A stretch of 64,000 nt of DNA, taken from positions 1,433,363-1,497,362 of the forward strand of contig CAJINV010000001.1 of assembly GCA_905178155.1 (NCBI GenBank), in the 5' to 3' direction. This document shows positions 1-12,500 of the stretch, piece by piece. The DNA is from Amoebophrya sp. A120 (Eukaryota > Sar > Dinophyceae > Syndiniales > Amoebophryaceae). A program made the position numbers and the translations under genes. The notes beneath the pieces were generated by a model. It was not told the DNA's origin and ran no database searches. It worked only from the letters and a program-made list of their open reading frames with translations. Each line of letters begins with the position of its first letter. Position 1 is the stretch's first letter.

Positions 1-2
1 CT

Positions 3-650
3 GTCGTGGAGAAGGTGAAAAGCATTTCGGAGAATGTGGTACAGGCCATTAAAAATATCGCAAAGAAGCTTTCCAAGGGCGCAGCGCAGGTGTGGAGCTG
101 GATTCAGGTTTTCCTCACGTCTTCCGTCACCGAGGGTCTGTTGCTCATGTTGGCCTCCGCTGTGGGGGGAGTCCTGAGCCAGGTGGTAGTCCTCATTCCA
201 TTTATTCGGCAAACCCCCATCCCCGCGATCTTCAGCTCTGCTATCGCGCCGGCGTTAGTGACGCTCTTCCACCTACCGGTTTTTCCGCCAGGCGAACTTG
301 GTGGCGCGGTGAAAGAATGTGGCGAGAAGATTTGTTCCCTTCGGGACTGGGTGCAGGTGCAGGTCGTTAACACGGTTCACACCGTCGCGAAAAAAGTCCA
401 GCAGCTGGTAAGCGGTGCCGTAACCAACTTCGGGCAACACGTACAGGCCGAGCTGCAAACAGGACAGAAACACGTACAGCAAAAGATTGCCGCAACAGGA
501 ATCGCGTTCCAGAACCAGCTTCATCAACATCTACCAAGTAGTGGTGGGGGCCAGGGCGCCCAGCACAAGAAACACCAAGGAACCACGAGTAAAGACGGCC
601 GCCACCATAGCGGTCAGCACCCCGAGGAAAAGAAGCCGAAGCCCCCCTGA
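3..650 (+). CDS. C-terminal part of unknown protein with hydrophobic segments (5' end outside window)
   Basis: The frame is open from the left edge to a TGA at 648-650, giving about 215 residues, so the start lies upstream of the window. Residues about 35-70 and 72-95 are hydrophobic and could be one or two membrane segments. They are followed by a Gln/Val-rich stretch and a very polar tail rich in Gly, His, Lys and Pro that ends in Lys-Pro-Pro. I do not recognise the family. No introner interrupts the visible part. The reading frame is supported by its length and composition only. Confidence 0.5.
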   Translation, partial: VVEKVKSISENVVQAIKNIAKKLSKGAAQVWSWIQVFLTSSVTEGLLLMLASAVGGVLSQVVVLIPFIRQTPIPAIFSSAIAPALVTLFHLPVFPPGELGGAVKECGEKICSLRDWVQVQVVNTVHTVAKKVQQLVSGAVTNFGQHVQAELQTGQKHVQQKIAATGIAFQNQLHQHLPSSGGGQGAQHKKHQGTTSKDGRHHSGQHPEEKKPKPP

Positions 651-2554
651 GGAAAATACACCGCAGAGAATTTTGCAGGACATTTTTCACCTTGATGGCA
701 AACCTTCAGAGAATCGGCAGGGCATTGCAAGGAAACAGTCCAAACTAGTACTAGAGATACCATATACCCTACCCCAGAAAAGCTAAAGCATTGCACAGAA
801 AGCATTTGGCCTACGGTGTGAGACTTTTCCGCTTTTGATGATTTACGTGGTAACTTTCCGGAAATGCATTTTCTGCACCGTCGCGGCGTAATATAACGTG
901 ACAATCTACTGAAACTGAATCAACATGGTGCGACGTGTGCTCTTGAAAGCACGGGACAAGTGCAGAAGCATCCGCAAGCTTGCTATTTTCAATTACGAAA
1001 AAAATTTAAATGAATTATTGTGTCTGCTGTATCTATAGAAATAAATAGCCACATCGCTGCACTGAATTCAGAATGTAGATGTACGTCGATTTTCTCGATT
1101 AGCAGAAAGCTCTTGTGTGCCCACTATATTTTTATGTAAATAAAATATGTTTCTGCTCGTACAAAAATGATAAGCACGCGTCGAAAAAATTTAGCACTAA
1201 TCACGACCATAGCGTTTTACTCAAGCAGCTGTTTACAGTCCCACTTATGTTGAACCTGTAGTCGCACCTCAAGCGTAGCCGTTCACGTTGGTAGAAAAAC
1301 GGATGCTGTATCACGTTCGTATCATGTTCGACCGTGACGGTTCGGCGCTATTCCTTCGTATGCAGGCACTTGTACGGTACTAGTAAAGCAAGGAAGATCG
1401 TGCGCATATAGGGTTTCGGGTTTAGGGTAATAATTCTATATGATATAGAATTATTACCCTAAACCCGAAACCCTAAATTGTGTACGGGGAACAGCGTCCA
1501 ATTTCGTCACTGGCACTTCTTACGAACGCCGTGTCGATTCTCGAAATTCACGAAACGGATTTGATACAAATAAAGTAGATGTCGCAAAAAATTCCCTTCA
1601 CCTTTTGAGCCCTTACCCTGAAGATCGCTTCCAAAACGGGAAAGCTGTTGCGGCTCTATTTCTGAGGCGTTGGCGTAGCGTCAGTTTTTCGTAGAAAAAA
1701 ACTATCGGCTATTAAGAAGTACTAAGATTGGTCCCGCCGGACGGTCTCAGTGCAACTTCGGCGTTGATGAATGTCGACGATGCAGTCAGCCTTTTGCGCT
1801 AGCGCAATAAATAAAGAGAACGCGCCAGAGTAGATATGTATATGATATTGAGTGAAACTCAGTTTTCGTATAAAACTGCGAGATGACAACTCCTAACTTC
1901 TCACTCTGCGAATTGATACTAAAGCAAGACATACTCGTAGGCACCAGCACTCAGCAAAATAAGGAAGACGCCACGGCACCAGTGTACTTATCGTGGAGTT
2001 TTTCGTATGTTGTTTCATATTTTTACAGCATCATGGCTTGTGGTATGAGTGGCCGGCCCCGCCCTTTCGCGATAGTGTTCTACTCGATCCGCAAGTGTTT
2101 GACTCGATTCGCAGCGATATCCATCGTGTTCGTTCCTATCGTCCATCGTTTTGATCATGTTATCACATCCTGTAACGCTGCTCCATTCGTGGTGGGCTCT
2201 CGTCGTCGTCGAGATTGAGTGGTATTATTCTCGAGAATTATGCAGATGCACACGTATAATTTGTGGAAAAGTGTTTTCAGCTAGGAGATGGTCGCCGTCG
2301 TATTTGAGGAATCAATTCACATCATCCCCGGTCTTGTTTCATCGGACGACCCCATGACCTTTCAACTTGGCAATATCTCCTGCCACAGATCCGCCAACTA
2401 CTTATCTTGATGAAGTTGGACATCAAGTTGATGTCCACCAATCTGCACCACGACAAGAGCCTACTACTAGGGTAGTTGTCTTTATTCGGCCTCAAGAGAT
2501 GATTGTTCGTATTGCTTAGACTATGCTTGTTTTTGCACTTGGAACAGCCGCCGC
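651..2554. other. Non-coding stretch upstream of a retrotransposon remnant
   Basis: AT-rich sequence with only short overlapping open frames (the longest is 111 codons at 1883-2218, not protein-like). Its one clear structure is the palindrome at 1409-1475, listed separately. The last part, before 2555, may contain decayed 5' sequence of the retrotransposon, but I see no conserved motif there. Confidence 0.5.
1409..1475. repeat. Perfect 32-bp inverted repeat made of telomere-like motifs
   Basis: The arms 1409-1440 and 1444-1475 are perfect reverse complements around a 3-bp spacer (TGA). Each arm contains AGGGTTTCGGGTTTAGGG, a degenerate TTTAGGG-type telomeric word, followed by an AT-rich core. 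The same 18-mer occurs at about 34374 in a nested mobile element, so this is probably a recurring mobile or fold-back module and not a true chromosome end. Confidence 0.85.
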
Positions 2555-3517
2555 TTGTTCTTTGGCCATGATCGCGATAATTTGAATTGCTCAAACCAGT
2601 TAATAAATAAGGTACCGGAGCAGATACTAAAATCCATCACGCGGCACGTCTTCTACATCGATTCCAACGGCCTCCTGATGGCGCTCGAAGCACTGCGGGA
2701 CAAGTCCAACGCAATGGTGATCGACATCGTGAAGGAACTGGAAAAACTGGAAGAGCTATCAGCGCCGGGATGCGAAATCCACTTCAATTGGGTGCCGTCG
2801 CACCTGGGAAACTACTTTAACGACTTTGCAGATGCACTTGCAACAAGGGGGCTGCGTTACGTTGGAGACTCGTCGGAGGGACGTAAAACCTATGAAAAAG
2901 TTATCACTGAAAAGTTGCTCAGGCGGATCGTGAGCCAGATAGTGAAAAGCAGCCCCCAGAGCAGTAACAGCGCCCACCCCGACCTACTAAGGAGGTCAAG
3001 TCAGCTAGGAGAGTACCAAAGTGAGGAGAAAAGGCCGAGGTTTGTAGACAACGTCATGGTTACAGTGTGGCTAGGGGTGGGCCACCCAGGTCAGTTAGGC
3101 ATGGGAAGAACGACGCACAACGCACAGGAGCCAAAAAAGAGCTTCATGACCTGCCCAGTCTGTCAGAAGAAAGTAGCGCCAAGCACAGACCACCTGCTTT
3201 TTCGGTGCGAAGACCCCAAACTAGTGCAATTGCGAAAAGAACACTTAGGCGCGCCATGCAAAAAAGACATGGAATCTTGCATAAGTATTGTCCGGGAGAG
3301 AAAAAGCGTGAAGGGCATCCTGAACTTCTACGAGAAGGCCTCGCAGACGTATGGCGGAATTTTGCCCACGGGGCTAGCGAACGCGATCAGAGGAGGGCAA
3401 GCGGTTTTTGACGAGGTGGACTACAACGACGTGGCGGAGTGGCAACCGGAGAAAAAGCAGAGCAAGGTCCACGAGAGGGACCTGAACAAAATAGCGAGCT
3501 GGATAGGGCGACTATAG
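2555..3517 (+). mobile_element. Truncated non-LTR retrotransposon: RNase H domain and zinc-knuckle tail
   Basis: A 320-codon frame. Residues about 32-100 look like the second half of an RNase H domain: FYIDSNGLLMALEAL (second catalytic Asp), then WVPSHLGNYFNDFADALA (the WVPSH..G...AD signature with the last Asp). The first Asp and the Glu of the DEDD set are missing, so the domain is cut at its N-terminus. Residues about 199-220 read CPVCQKK...DHLLFRC, the CCHC-like knuckle that follows RNase H or reverse transcriptase in many LINE polyproteins. No reverse transcriptase is visible upstream. This fits a 5'-truncated, dead LINE copy. The N-terminal 30 residues may be read-in rather than real protein. 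Confidence 0.72.
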
Positions 3518-6052
3518 GCGAGAAACTGCCGATACGAAAACGAACAAGGCCGACAAACAGAAAAGCAAGCCCAGCCCTGCAACACCACAGCAGGAGGGGA
3601 CTACGCCCAGCCGGGCAACTTTTCCGAAAAACCAGCACCCAGAAAAATCCCCCCACCCCTCCCCCCTCGCTTTAGGCCTTTCTGGAGTACATGACACCTC
3701 TGGCTGCAGGAGCAGTCCCGGGGTGTTAGCGTGGGAGGAGCGGAACCGGTGACCAGCTGCGTCGGCCAGAGCACATCGAAGCAGGTGGGTTTAGGGCAAT
3801 GAGGGTGCGCCAAGAGGAAGGTGGGGGAGATGGGAACGGAGACAGAGTAGAGAACTTGTTGAGGCGCTTGCTGAGGCGAAAAAGTAGTTAAAAGCGTGAA
3901 GCCACCGCGCATAGTTAAGAAGTTAGAGAACACGACACTGCGAGGCTCGACCCGTCCTCGAACGGGGGCGGGTGAATGTAGCAAGCGGCGTTTGTGATAC
4001 AGAGGCTGTCGCTCGTCCGCTACACTAGTCTCCTAACAGCAAGAAGAAAAAACAAGACAAGGCGCCTAAGCTACTACTAATGCTTATGTGGTAGAGCAGT
4101 AGAATAGCCGCGCGCCGCACTCAACCCAGGGGACCCGCTGAACGACGGCCGAGAGCCCGCCCGGTGGGGAGTTTCCTTATGTTCGTGTTCGTCTGCCCTC
4201 CACCCACTGCAGAAGAACAACCTAGCAGACTTGAACCAAGTCGATCTTTTTCAAAAGTCTCTGGTGAATTCACTCCGGTCCGCCTTGCTCTTTGAAGATC
4301 CGCGCGAGTAAGCACAATAAGCTGCTGCCAAGGCGGAGAACGGCTAGTACAAGCGCAGGCCTTAGAGTGATACATGATCGGAATCGGGCTACAAGGCCAC
4401 AGGTAAATCACCCCTGCGTCTTCCGGTCGGCCTTTACGAAACTGACTACAAAAAACCGCGACGGTAGATAGGGGGCGGTCTAGTCTACGGTCTAGATCGT
4501 CTCCGCTACCATTCGAAGAACGCAAGTCCCAGGCTTTGTACAACAGGAGCGGCATCCGACCCGAGTGTAGTCAGCCGGACCATTTTTAGAAGACGTTGCG
4601 AGGTGGGCGGAGAGGCATCACGCGTGCAGTGGAACGAGAGGAAGGCCAGCGTTCAACTGTGTGACGTTCGTCGTGTATTGTCCTGCCTAGTTCACTAGGC
4701 AGGAGACATTTGTGTCTCGTTTTCCTGGAGCCTGATCGCAAATTCGTATGCTCCTTCCATGCCGTTGCATGCCTAAATCTGATCTTCCCTGCTTCGCTTC
4801 CCCTTGTATCCGCCCCTGTAGAGTTAGGTCTATACCCTTTTACTTTCCTTCTGTCGTTTATGTTATGTTGTTTTCTTACTCGCTATTGCTTACTACTGGA
4901 CTGCCCGTTCCTTTTGCCCCCTCTTGCATGCGCCCCTGTAGACTTTGAACTCTACCCTTTTATCCTGCTTCTCCCCTCTAAGTCTGTTCTCTTTACTTTT
5001 GCAACCTTTGTAGCGCTAGTTGCGGATCCCGCGCTCTCGCAGGGGTTTGTTTTTTCCGCCTTGCCAGCGGGTTTGCCCGGGGGGGCGCGACAGTCTTTGG
5101 GGATTCTGGCACTTGACGTTCACCAACGTGTTGCCGGCGGGACGTTGCACAACTTTTCGTACTACACCCCTGCGGTCCGACGACCAACTTCGTGTTGATT
5201 TTCCCGGACCCAGATGGGCGCTTTTTCCTGCTGCTGTCTTTCCGGCGAACACCCCTTGGTGCTCGTCAGTCTGCCAGAGCTTGTTTACATGCGCGCGCTA
5301 TCTGGTGGTGGTGAAAATGTGCCACGAACGCGGTGCCCGCGGCCTCATCTTTTCGTTCTTTCTCACTCGGGTTCCGCAGTTGATATGAGTGACATTTATA
5401 TGTTTGTCGGAGGCTGGTTTGTTGTCTGCGGAGCTCCGTCATGGCGTCTGCATGTAGATAGTTTTGGGTCAGGTCTGCTAATCCTGGCAAGTAGTTTCAT
5501 GGGGCGCCGGGGCTCTAAACAGCTTACCTGTTCCTCAGCGCTATTGCGCTCGCTACAGCTCTGCTTGGAAAAAATATTTTACAGCTTGGCCTCCGCTTGT
5601 GGAAGGTCGGCGATTCGCGCCTGCTCTGCTCTGCTAGCCGCGCGTTACTCTTCAAGTTCGTGTGGGCTCCTGGTGCTGCGATCACCGTCGGGAGTGTAAC
5701 AACATGAGAACATAAGGACGTCGGTGTTTGAGAGCTATTTAGTATTCGACTGCTTGCTGCGTTTTGATCCTTTTGCATCCCTCACGCACAGCCAGGATCT
5801 TTCAGTAGTTTGAAGCCCGCCGAAATTTTGCGTGCGGATTTAGCTTTCTTACCCCCTCGAAAAAAGGGGAGTCTCCTAACCCTTATGGTCGTCCCTGCCG
5901 CCGGTGGTAGCGTGCGCGTCGCCACTCTGATCTGATCTGATCGGACTATGTAGGTTCTCTCTCTCTCTCNGGAGTCTCCTGACCCTTATGGTCGTCCCTG
6001 CCGCCGGTGGTCACGTCCGCGGGGCGCTTTCAGCGACTTTCAGCGAATGTAG

Positions 6053-6112
<60 letters not shown>

Positions 6113-6122
6113 AACAAAGACG
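3518..6122. other. Long intergenic region, no supported gene
   Basis: It begins with pyrimidine/purine-biased sequence just after the LINE frame (possibly its 3' untranslated region). Many overlapping frames occur (for example 4121-4555 on minus and 4710-5198 on plus), but none shows a family motif. Two related segments at about 4796-4860 and 4914-4970 form an imperfect tandem duplication of about 117 bp. The right end holds the duplication and CT repeat listed separately. Confidence 0.5.
5868..6109. repeat. Tandem duplication ending in CT microsatellites, with an ambiguous base
   Basis: A unit starting GGAGTCTCCT at 5868 and running to the CT run before the N at 5970 is repeated from 5971. 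Each unit ends in ATGTAGGTTCTCTC. The second unit ends in an uninterrupted CT run at about 6055-6109. The single N at 5970 lies exactly at the unit boundary, so copy number and run length may be assembly artefacts. Confidence 0.8.
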
Positions 6123-8139
6123 ATGCGAACAAAGGCGACGGTGATGCAGCGACGGCGCGATGGTGGGCGAGATCGGGTTACTTCATCGCGCGGTCGTCGT
6201 AGCCGAGCGCGAGCCGCGTTTGCTTCCTTCTTGGAGCAGAATCGGGCTCAGACGCAGAGTGGAAAGGAAACTACGCTCGAGACCACACATCGCGGGAGCC
6301 ACGGAGCAGACTCGTCTGACGAAGGCTCAACAACCGCCACCATCGTGTTTGCAGAGGACGCGCCGCGGCGTACGCGTGACAGCGCAAGAACAGGAGCTGC
6401 ATCGGGAAGCGACGCCGCACCGCAGTCCTCAAGCAGCGCTTCTAGCGCCGGTGATATGTTGTTCGGTTCGTCCGCGGGCACTGTCTCTAGTGGACGAGAT
6501 GAAATGAACGCAGCCGACACGACGTCGTCCCTCGGTGCAAATGCCGAGAAAGATGACTCGTCCTGTTGTCCGACCGGAGAAAACAACGAAGTGGCTGTAT
6601 TGAGAGGAAAAATCCCCCCTCCCCATATTGAAAAGGTATGCTTCCCTCGAACAAAATTTGTGTTGCTGATTTGTGGCCACAAATCAGGTTTGTCTTGCAA
6701 GAAGACAAGCGCAGAGGCTTCCCTGCCATTGTGGAACCGATTTGGCATGCTGTTGGGTGGCCTAGAGGGCAGCCGGTTGCCATGCTAAACAACTAGACCC
6801 AGACGCCCCTATCGAGGCGGGGATAGTACTATGGCCGCAATTCCTTACAGCAAGACAGAGCGCATTTGCGTACGCAACTTCGGCATCAGCCATAGTATCC
6901 GCAAATTCGGCATCAGAAACTTCGTTTTGATATGGGAAGGGGTTTTTTTTTCCTTGATAGGCTGCGCCGCTTTTTTTGGCCGAGGACGAGGACCCCGTGG
7001 ATGGGGATATCGTTCCCCATACGCCACCGCCGGACCACACTTCGAAGCCGGGGGTCACGACGGCGCCCCCGGGGACCAGCGCAGCAGGGTACATTTCGTC
7101 CTCGCTTTCCATCCGAGCCTGCAGTAGCAGAGACAAGAGCGAGTCCCCCGCGCCCTTGGTTGTCAAGCTCGCCACCGACCTAGGGGTTACGTTTCAGACG
7201 GAAAAGGTTTTTGCGTACAAGGGCCAGGAGCACACCTTCAATACCGGGTCCTTGCGGGGGTCGCGGGTCGCCTCGTTGCAGTTGTCCCACAGTGGCGATA
7301 ACGGGCTCTGCCTGGAGAGCGTGAAACTGGACGGAGCAGTATCCTATGTGGAAACTCGTCCCCACCCCATAGTCAAGGCGGGACATCTGCTAGACAAATC
7401 AATAGGCTTTGGTTGGTGCGCATGACAAATCTGGGCTCGCAGTGTAGTCGTCTTTAGCTAGTGCAGCAGCAACATCGACGCGGAGCTAGCAAATAGCATC
7501 CTGAAGATACGAGCATCACAAAGGTGGATCTGATAGGTCTCCGCATTTGAAACATTTTACGCATGCAGATTTGCATCACAGCTCGGGGTTTGGGGGCGTT
7601 TTTACACGGGATAAACGGAGGTGGACTGGTATCGAACGCAAAAGCATCGTACTAGTATAAGAAAATTGCATTACAAATTCGCTCAGCATTACAAATGAAA
7701 CTGGTAATGCTGTTTTCCCTTAAGAGAGAGATTTGTCATGCATAGCAGCAATTACTACGAGTACGATACTTTTGCAGTTCAGAACTGGGACGACGACCGG
7801 CAGTCGTACGGGGAAGTATTTTATCCTGTGCAAAACAAGTATCGTATTCGTACTAATCGCAACTATGCATTACAAATCTTAATCTTTTTCTTATAGGTAA
7901 ATCCGCACTACAAATCTTGTTTCTCATGCTGAGGAAATTTGTGTATGCATTTTTTACACGACAAGTGCGATACTTTTGCAATTCATATGATTTGGTTCGA
8001 CGCTTGTGTGAGCGGGGATTACGATGGCGGGCCGTATCGAGTGCAAATTTTTCAGGCTTATGGTCGGACTCATTGGAAGACGGAAGACGCCAATCAAAAA
8101 AAGCTGTACCGCAGCATATTAGATGCTTTTTTTGACTAG
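6123..8139 (+). CDS. Unknown protein with a possible PLAT/LH2-like C-terminal domain, split by four introners
   Basis: The start is at 6123 and the stop TAG at 8137-8139. Exons: 6123-6597, about 6965-7339, 7619-7629, 7789-7821 and about 7993-8139. The first about 160 residues are Arg/Ser/Thr-rich and probably disordered. The conserved-looking part begins after residue about 210 with VVKLATDLGVTFQTEKVFAY, then a strand pattern ending SGDNGLCLESVKLDG, and after splicing FWFDACVSGDYDGGPYRVQ. This alternation resembles PLAT or other beta-sandwich lipid-binding folds, but the match is by eye only. Splicing through the TSDs gives a continuous frame to the stop, with exon 3 only about 11 nt beyond the retained TSD. 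Function is not assigned. Confidence 0.55.
6598..6959 (+). mobile_element. Introner B1 (family B)
   Basis: 362 bp. TIR TATTGAGAGGAAAAATCCCC at the left; its complement-like TATGGGAAGGGG...TTGATA ends it. TSD GGCTG precedes and follows it. Removal joins GAA GTG GCT GCG CCG in frame. A GC-AG register exists, but no GT-AG. Confidence 0.9.
7340..7613 (+). mobile_element. Introner C1 (family C)
   Basis: 274 bp. Left end TATCCTATGTGGAAACTCGT, right end CGTTTTTACACGGGATA. TSD decayed (AGCAG / AACGG). Keeping one copy restores the frame reading L-D-G-A-E-V-D-W. Confidence 0.8.
7630..7783 (+). mobile_element. Introner E1 (family E)
   Basis: 154 bp. TIR TATCGAACGCAAAAGCATCG, right end GATACTTTTGCAGTTCAGA. 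Perfect TSD ACTGG on both sides. No AG is available at any splice register. Confidence 0.85.
7822..7987 (+). mobile_element. Introner E2 (family E)
   Basis: 166 bp. TIR TATCCTGTGCAAAACAAGTA, right end GCGATACTTTTGCAATTCATA. Only 38 bp separate it from E1 of the same family. TSD diverged (TATTT / TGATT). Removal reads V-F-W-F-D. Confidence 0.8.
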
Positions 8140-9581
8140 TGTGTCTTCTATAAAAATACTGTTGTAACGCGGATCGCTTCTGAATCTGATTCTAGATTCT
8201 GAAAAGGTAGGCGGCCTCGGCTGCAAGGGTCTGTCTTGCCGTTAGTCTTGCATCAACTGCAGCAGGTCAAGTAAAGTCTAGCTCCTGTATAGAGCACATT
8301 GTGAAAAAATACTACTATGTGGTCGTCAGTAATAGGACGCATCTATCAGGTATAGAGTGTCTGTGTTGAAAAATTTTGGTACAAGTCACGCCGATGTGAT
8401 CCACGACCTGGACGCACTTAGGCTGCATACCTCCTGCTTCAATGGCACCGACGGCCGGACTGCAAACTTCTTTTCCGTGCAGAGCAGCGCGCTCGTCGTC
8501 TGAGGGGTGTAAGTACTCACACGAAGCAGGCTCGTCGGCGATTGGTGATTCATTTTGAACAACAGAAAGCGGGGCTGACTGGAGACAGACCACTGCTGAC
8601 ATTAAGGTAGATAAATGATATACGCAAGCTTGTAGTAAAGGAGGTTTATATTGATTCATCTTCTCCGCTTCTGTTTTTCCTGACAAATAAACAGCCAGGC
8701 TCTGGCTTCTCCTTCTTTCGGCCTCGATCAGAGTCAGACACCGGGACTGTCTGACTTCGCATCATCGCGGTTCTTGGTTGTGTGATGATGGTGCCAAGAA
8801 ATGTTCTGGCTTGGTTTTTTTGTTTCTTTATTTTGGCATTAGCTCCTCGCGTAGTGTGGGTTGTCGTTCTGTGTGTTAGTGTTTGTGTGTGTGTGTGTCG
8901 TCCTCGTTCTGGCCGGTTGCTTGTGATCATCTTTCCAGTGCGGATAGATTGCTACTGTGACGACAAAAATCGCAAGTTTTTGGAAATCGATGATCTCGAC
9001 TGCCCGAGATCACATGAAGATGACAAGGGAGTTCCAACCTGGTGAAATCGATTTACGCAGCAATCTCGTCGCTTCATCATAAAAATGCTATATCTTCGAA
9101 CACGGTAGCGGCTGCAACTACTACAGCACGAGGCTCGTCGTGGTCTCCTGTCGACACTGGCAACTACCCGAATTGATTCTGCGGCAGGCGTTAGTTGACG
9201 CCGCTTCTGCATTTGTTTTTCATATTATTCAAGGTTGCGAGATAATTACTATCACAATGACGATCAGTGGTCCCGCACTTAGTTGCCCAAAAGATCCTCA
9301 CGCGTGGTTCGTCTCGACTCACCACGGTATAAAGGTAAGTACTTGCTATGTGTCGTAGTTGTCATAAACATTTTCGTTGGTAAAGCTAGTGTCGTGTATT
9401 CGCGTTCAGGGAACTAGGTCATGTAGATGTACTTAATAAAAATACTATAATTACATTCTCCTTCTTTTCAGTAGTTGCAAGTAGAAATGCGATCGATTTT
9501 TTTCGTGTAGTCGTAGTGTCCAGAAATGACTTCGGATTTTTCATGTGCGTGGTCCACGGGCGAAAAGAAATAAAAAGAAAA
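8140..9581. other. Intergenic region with probable 5' leader intron of the helicase gene
   Basis: No convincing gene. A GT-rich microsatellite lies at about 8866-8900. A possible spliced leader exon ends with AAAG|GTAAGT at 9334-9335, and a pyrimidine-rich acceptor TTCTTTTCAG ends at 9471. This would be an untranslated-leader GT-AG intron upstream of the helicase start; that is inference from the splice sites alone. Confidence 0.4.
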
Positions 9582-12500
9582 ATGGGTCGTGGAGGAGGAA
9601 AGGGCCGCGGAGGTGGCGGAAAGGGCGGGGGCGGCTACGATTGGCGGCAGCACGTCGAGGCGTCAAGCGATCCGCAAGTGCGAAACCGCGTCTGGATGAC
9701 GATTGATAATTTTTCCAAGAACCCCGCTGCGCAGGAACTTGAGCTCGACTCCTGGCAAGTGCGTGGTCGGGAGCAGAATACCTACAAGCAGATGGTGAAA
9801 GAGTTTCCGGGGATTCACTTCGAGCCGGGGGGCAAGTACCGCGGGGCGCCGACGCTGAAGAAGATCGCAAGGAGAGACGGGACGATGAAGTACGGGGGTC
9901 ATCTTACGGGAAACACGAACAACGGAGAGGACGGAAACAAGAACGAGTCCGCAGCAGGAGTTACGTCGTCCACCTCCCAACACGAACTACATCCCTTCGC
10001 CCGCCTTCGCGACATTTGCGTGGAGATCGTCGGGCTGGAAGCCGCGCAGGCTGAGGACGCCAGCACCGCAAACGGCGCTTGGGTCAAGACCCGACAGCTG
10101 CTTCGGGACGTCCGGCAAAACGAAAAACCGCTGTGGGAGGAGCTGTGCGCCTTCCACAACTTTGCCAGTGCCGGCGACAAGGACATCCGGAATCTGAAGA
10201 GCGAGGACTTGGCAGTGTTCAAGCGCTACTTTGAACTACCCCCAGCCGCGGACGGGTACGACTATCTGAGGCCGCTGCTCTATGGAAGTGTCAGAATCGA
10301 AATTGACAAAATCGAAAAAAAATTTGCGATGCATAGAATCGATACCAGTTGAAGCCTCAGTTTCCAAGTGGCGCATGACAAATTTCGGGAGCACCCAAAT
10401 CCAGCCCGTCACTTTGTTTGGGCAAAGAAGATTAGACTGCTCCTGTCATGCTACTGCGGCAGCACATTGCATATCCCGCCTAAACAGGCTTGCAATCGGT
10501 CTCATTTGCCTGCTCGCCAATACAGGCCTTCAGTGCCCTACATTTTTTGCATCACAAATTTTTCGATTTTGTCGATTTCAATCCTGACACATCCATATGC
10601 TCGACGGGGTGAAGAAGATCCGGAAGACGGAATACTGCAAGCCGGTTTACTACCGCGACGTGGCGAAGTTGCGGGAGCTAGACGACAACCTCGCCACTGC
10701 GCTGAACAAGACGCGGAAATTCGCAGGGCACGCGGGCGGCGGGCACACTTTCGACAAGGATGAGTTTTTGAGCAGCAATTTTGGGAAAAAGAAAAGACGA
10801 GCTGCCCCGGCCGCGCCGAGCGATCATGCCGCCGCGAGCAAAAAGCAAAAAACCGACAGCAGCGGCGAGAGGGATGAAGATTACGAAATGGATCCTGTGG
10901 TCGAACAGCTCTCGTCCAGCGGAGAGGATCTTCAGGTCGACGCGAGAGGGCCTGATGAAGACAGTGTGGCGGAAGATGACGACGAGGAGATGGTAACACG
11001 ACGAGGTGGACCACACGCAGATCTATCGTCCGATGCAAATATAAAAGTTAAGCCAACTCCTGCTGGTTTCGCGCTCCCGACGGTCACCCGCAACCCGTGC
11101 AAAGTGTATCAGGAGCGCGTGCACCTCCGGAAATGGCTCCCCGCCTACAAGGCCGGACGGCAGTTCGTGAGAAGCGTTTTTTCCCACGATGTTGTGGTCC
11201 TCTGCGGCGCGACGGGGTGCGGGAAGACCACACAGCTACCGCAAATTCTCATGGAGTACTGCAACGACACCGACTCTGCAGCTACCAGCGAGGACATCTG
11301 CCGCCGCATCATTTGCACCCAGCCGCGCCGAATATCCGCGACCAGTGTCTGCGAGCGGGTGTGTATCCTACGAAAAAAGTGTTACAGTTACACATTTGTA
11401 GTGAATTCAGCAACACAAATTTTTCTGCATGAGAGAGAAAACTTGTAATGCAGAAATCCTACGAGAAAACACCTATAAAACGAGGCTCCTAGTATGCATA
11501 TCCGGCATGACAGAGCTTTTCTGTCTTGCTTGGCCTGCAACACAATGTGTAATTGTAACACTTTTTTCTTGCGATAGTGTGCTACGAGCGGGGCGAGACG
11601 GTTGGTGACCGCGTCGGGTACCAGATCCGATTCGAGCGGAAGGTGCAAAATGCGGACTGCGAGCTTCTGTACTGCACGGTCGGGATACTGCTTCGCTTCC
11701 TGGTCGGCAATCCGAAGCTGAATGGCGTCGATTTCGTTATCGTGGACGAGGTGCATGAGCGCGGTTTGCACACGGATTTTGTTCTCCTCATCCTGCGCGA
11801 TTTGGTCCGGGAAAGGAAGAAACTCGCGGAAGAGGGAAGGGGCGAATATGCAGTGCAAAAGCATCGTACTAGTATAAATTGCATGGCAAATTGACTTAGC
11901 ATTACAAATCAAATTTGTAATGCGGATTTGCCTTGCCCTTGGAAACAAGATTTGTAATGCAAGACTTGCATTTGTACGAGTCCGATACTTTTGCACGGGA
12001 TAGCGGACCGCTGAAGCTGATTCTGATGTCCGCGACCATCGACGCCAGCTCCTTTTTGGAGTACTTTGGCGAGAAGAACACCGGGCCGGGGTCGATCCTG
12101 AACGAAAGCGAAGGAGCGCGGTTCTCCCGGAACCCGCTCACCGTGGACTTCATCGACCTACCGGGTAAAACAAACTATCCCATCGAGGAGTTCTTCGCCG
12201 AAGACCTGTTCCTCCGTGGGGTTGTGGACCAAAATTTCCACATCAAGGGCGCCCGAGGACCCGGGGAGAAGAAAAAGTTGTGGCGTGGTCCTGGATATCA
12301 AATGCAAATATGTCTGGGTCTGGAAGAATGCAGCCTTGTCATGCATATTTTCCATGCCCCATGGGGTCTGAAATGCAGGGCCTAGCATGACAGATTCTGC
12401 GAAGTCTCTATCATGCCTATCCTGCGTGAGAAACTCCCGCTCATGTTGGTCAAAAAAGGAAAACGCTTGATGATCACGCAACACAGATTTTGGTGTGACT

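Noticed and set aside
1409-1475. Chromosome end
   Set aside because: Telomere-like words are degenerate, arranged as a palindrome, and repeated inside nested mobile elements, with unique sequence on both sides.
4121-4555. 144-codon minus-strand open frame
   Set aside because: No family motif, low-complexity composition, overlapping alternatives in other frames; length is expected by chance in GC-rich DNA.
4710-5198. 162-codon plus-strand open frame with hydrophobic repeats
   Set aside because: The apparent protein repeat follows a DNA-level tandem duplication, and hydrophobicity comes from T-rich codons; no other support.
5868-6109. Direct repeats resembling a CRISPR array
   Set aside because: Only two long units ending in CT microsatellites, no spacers of constant size, and a eukaryotic context.
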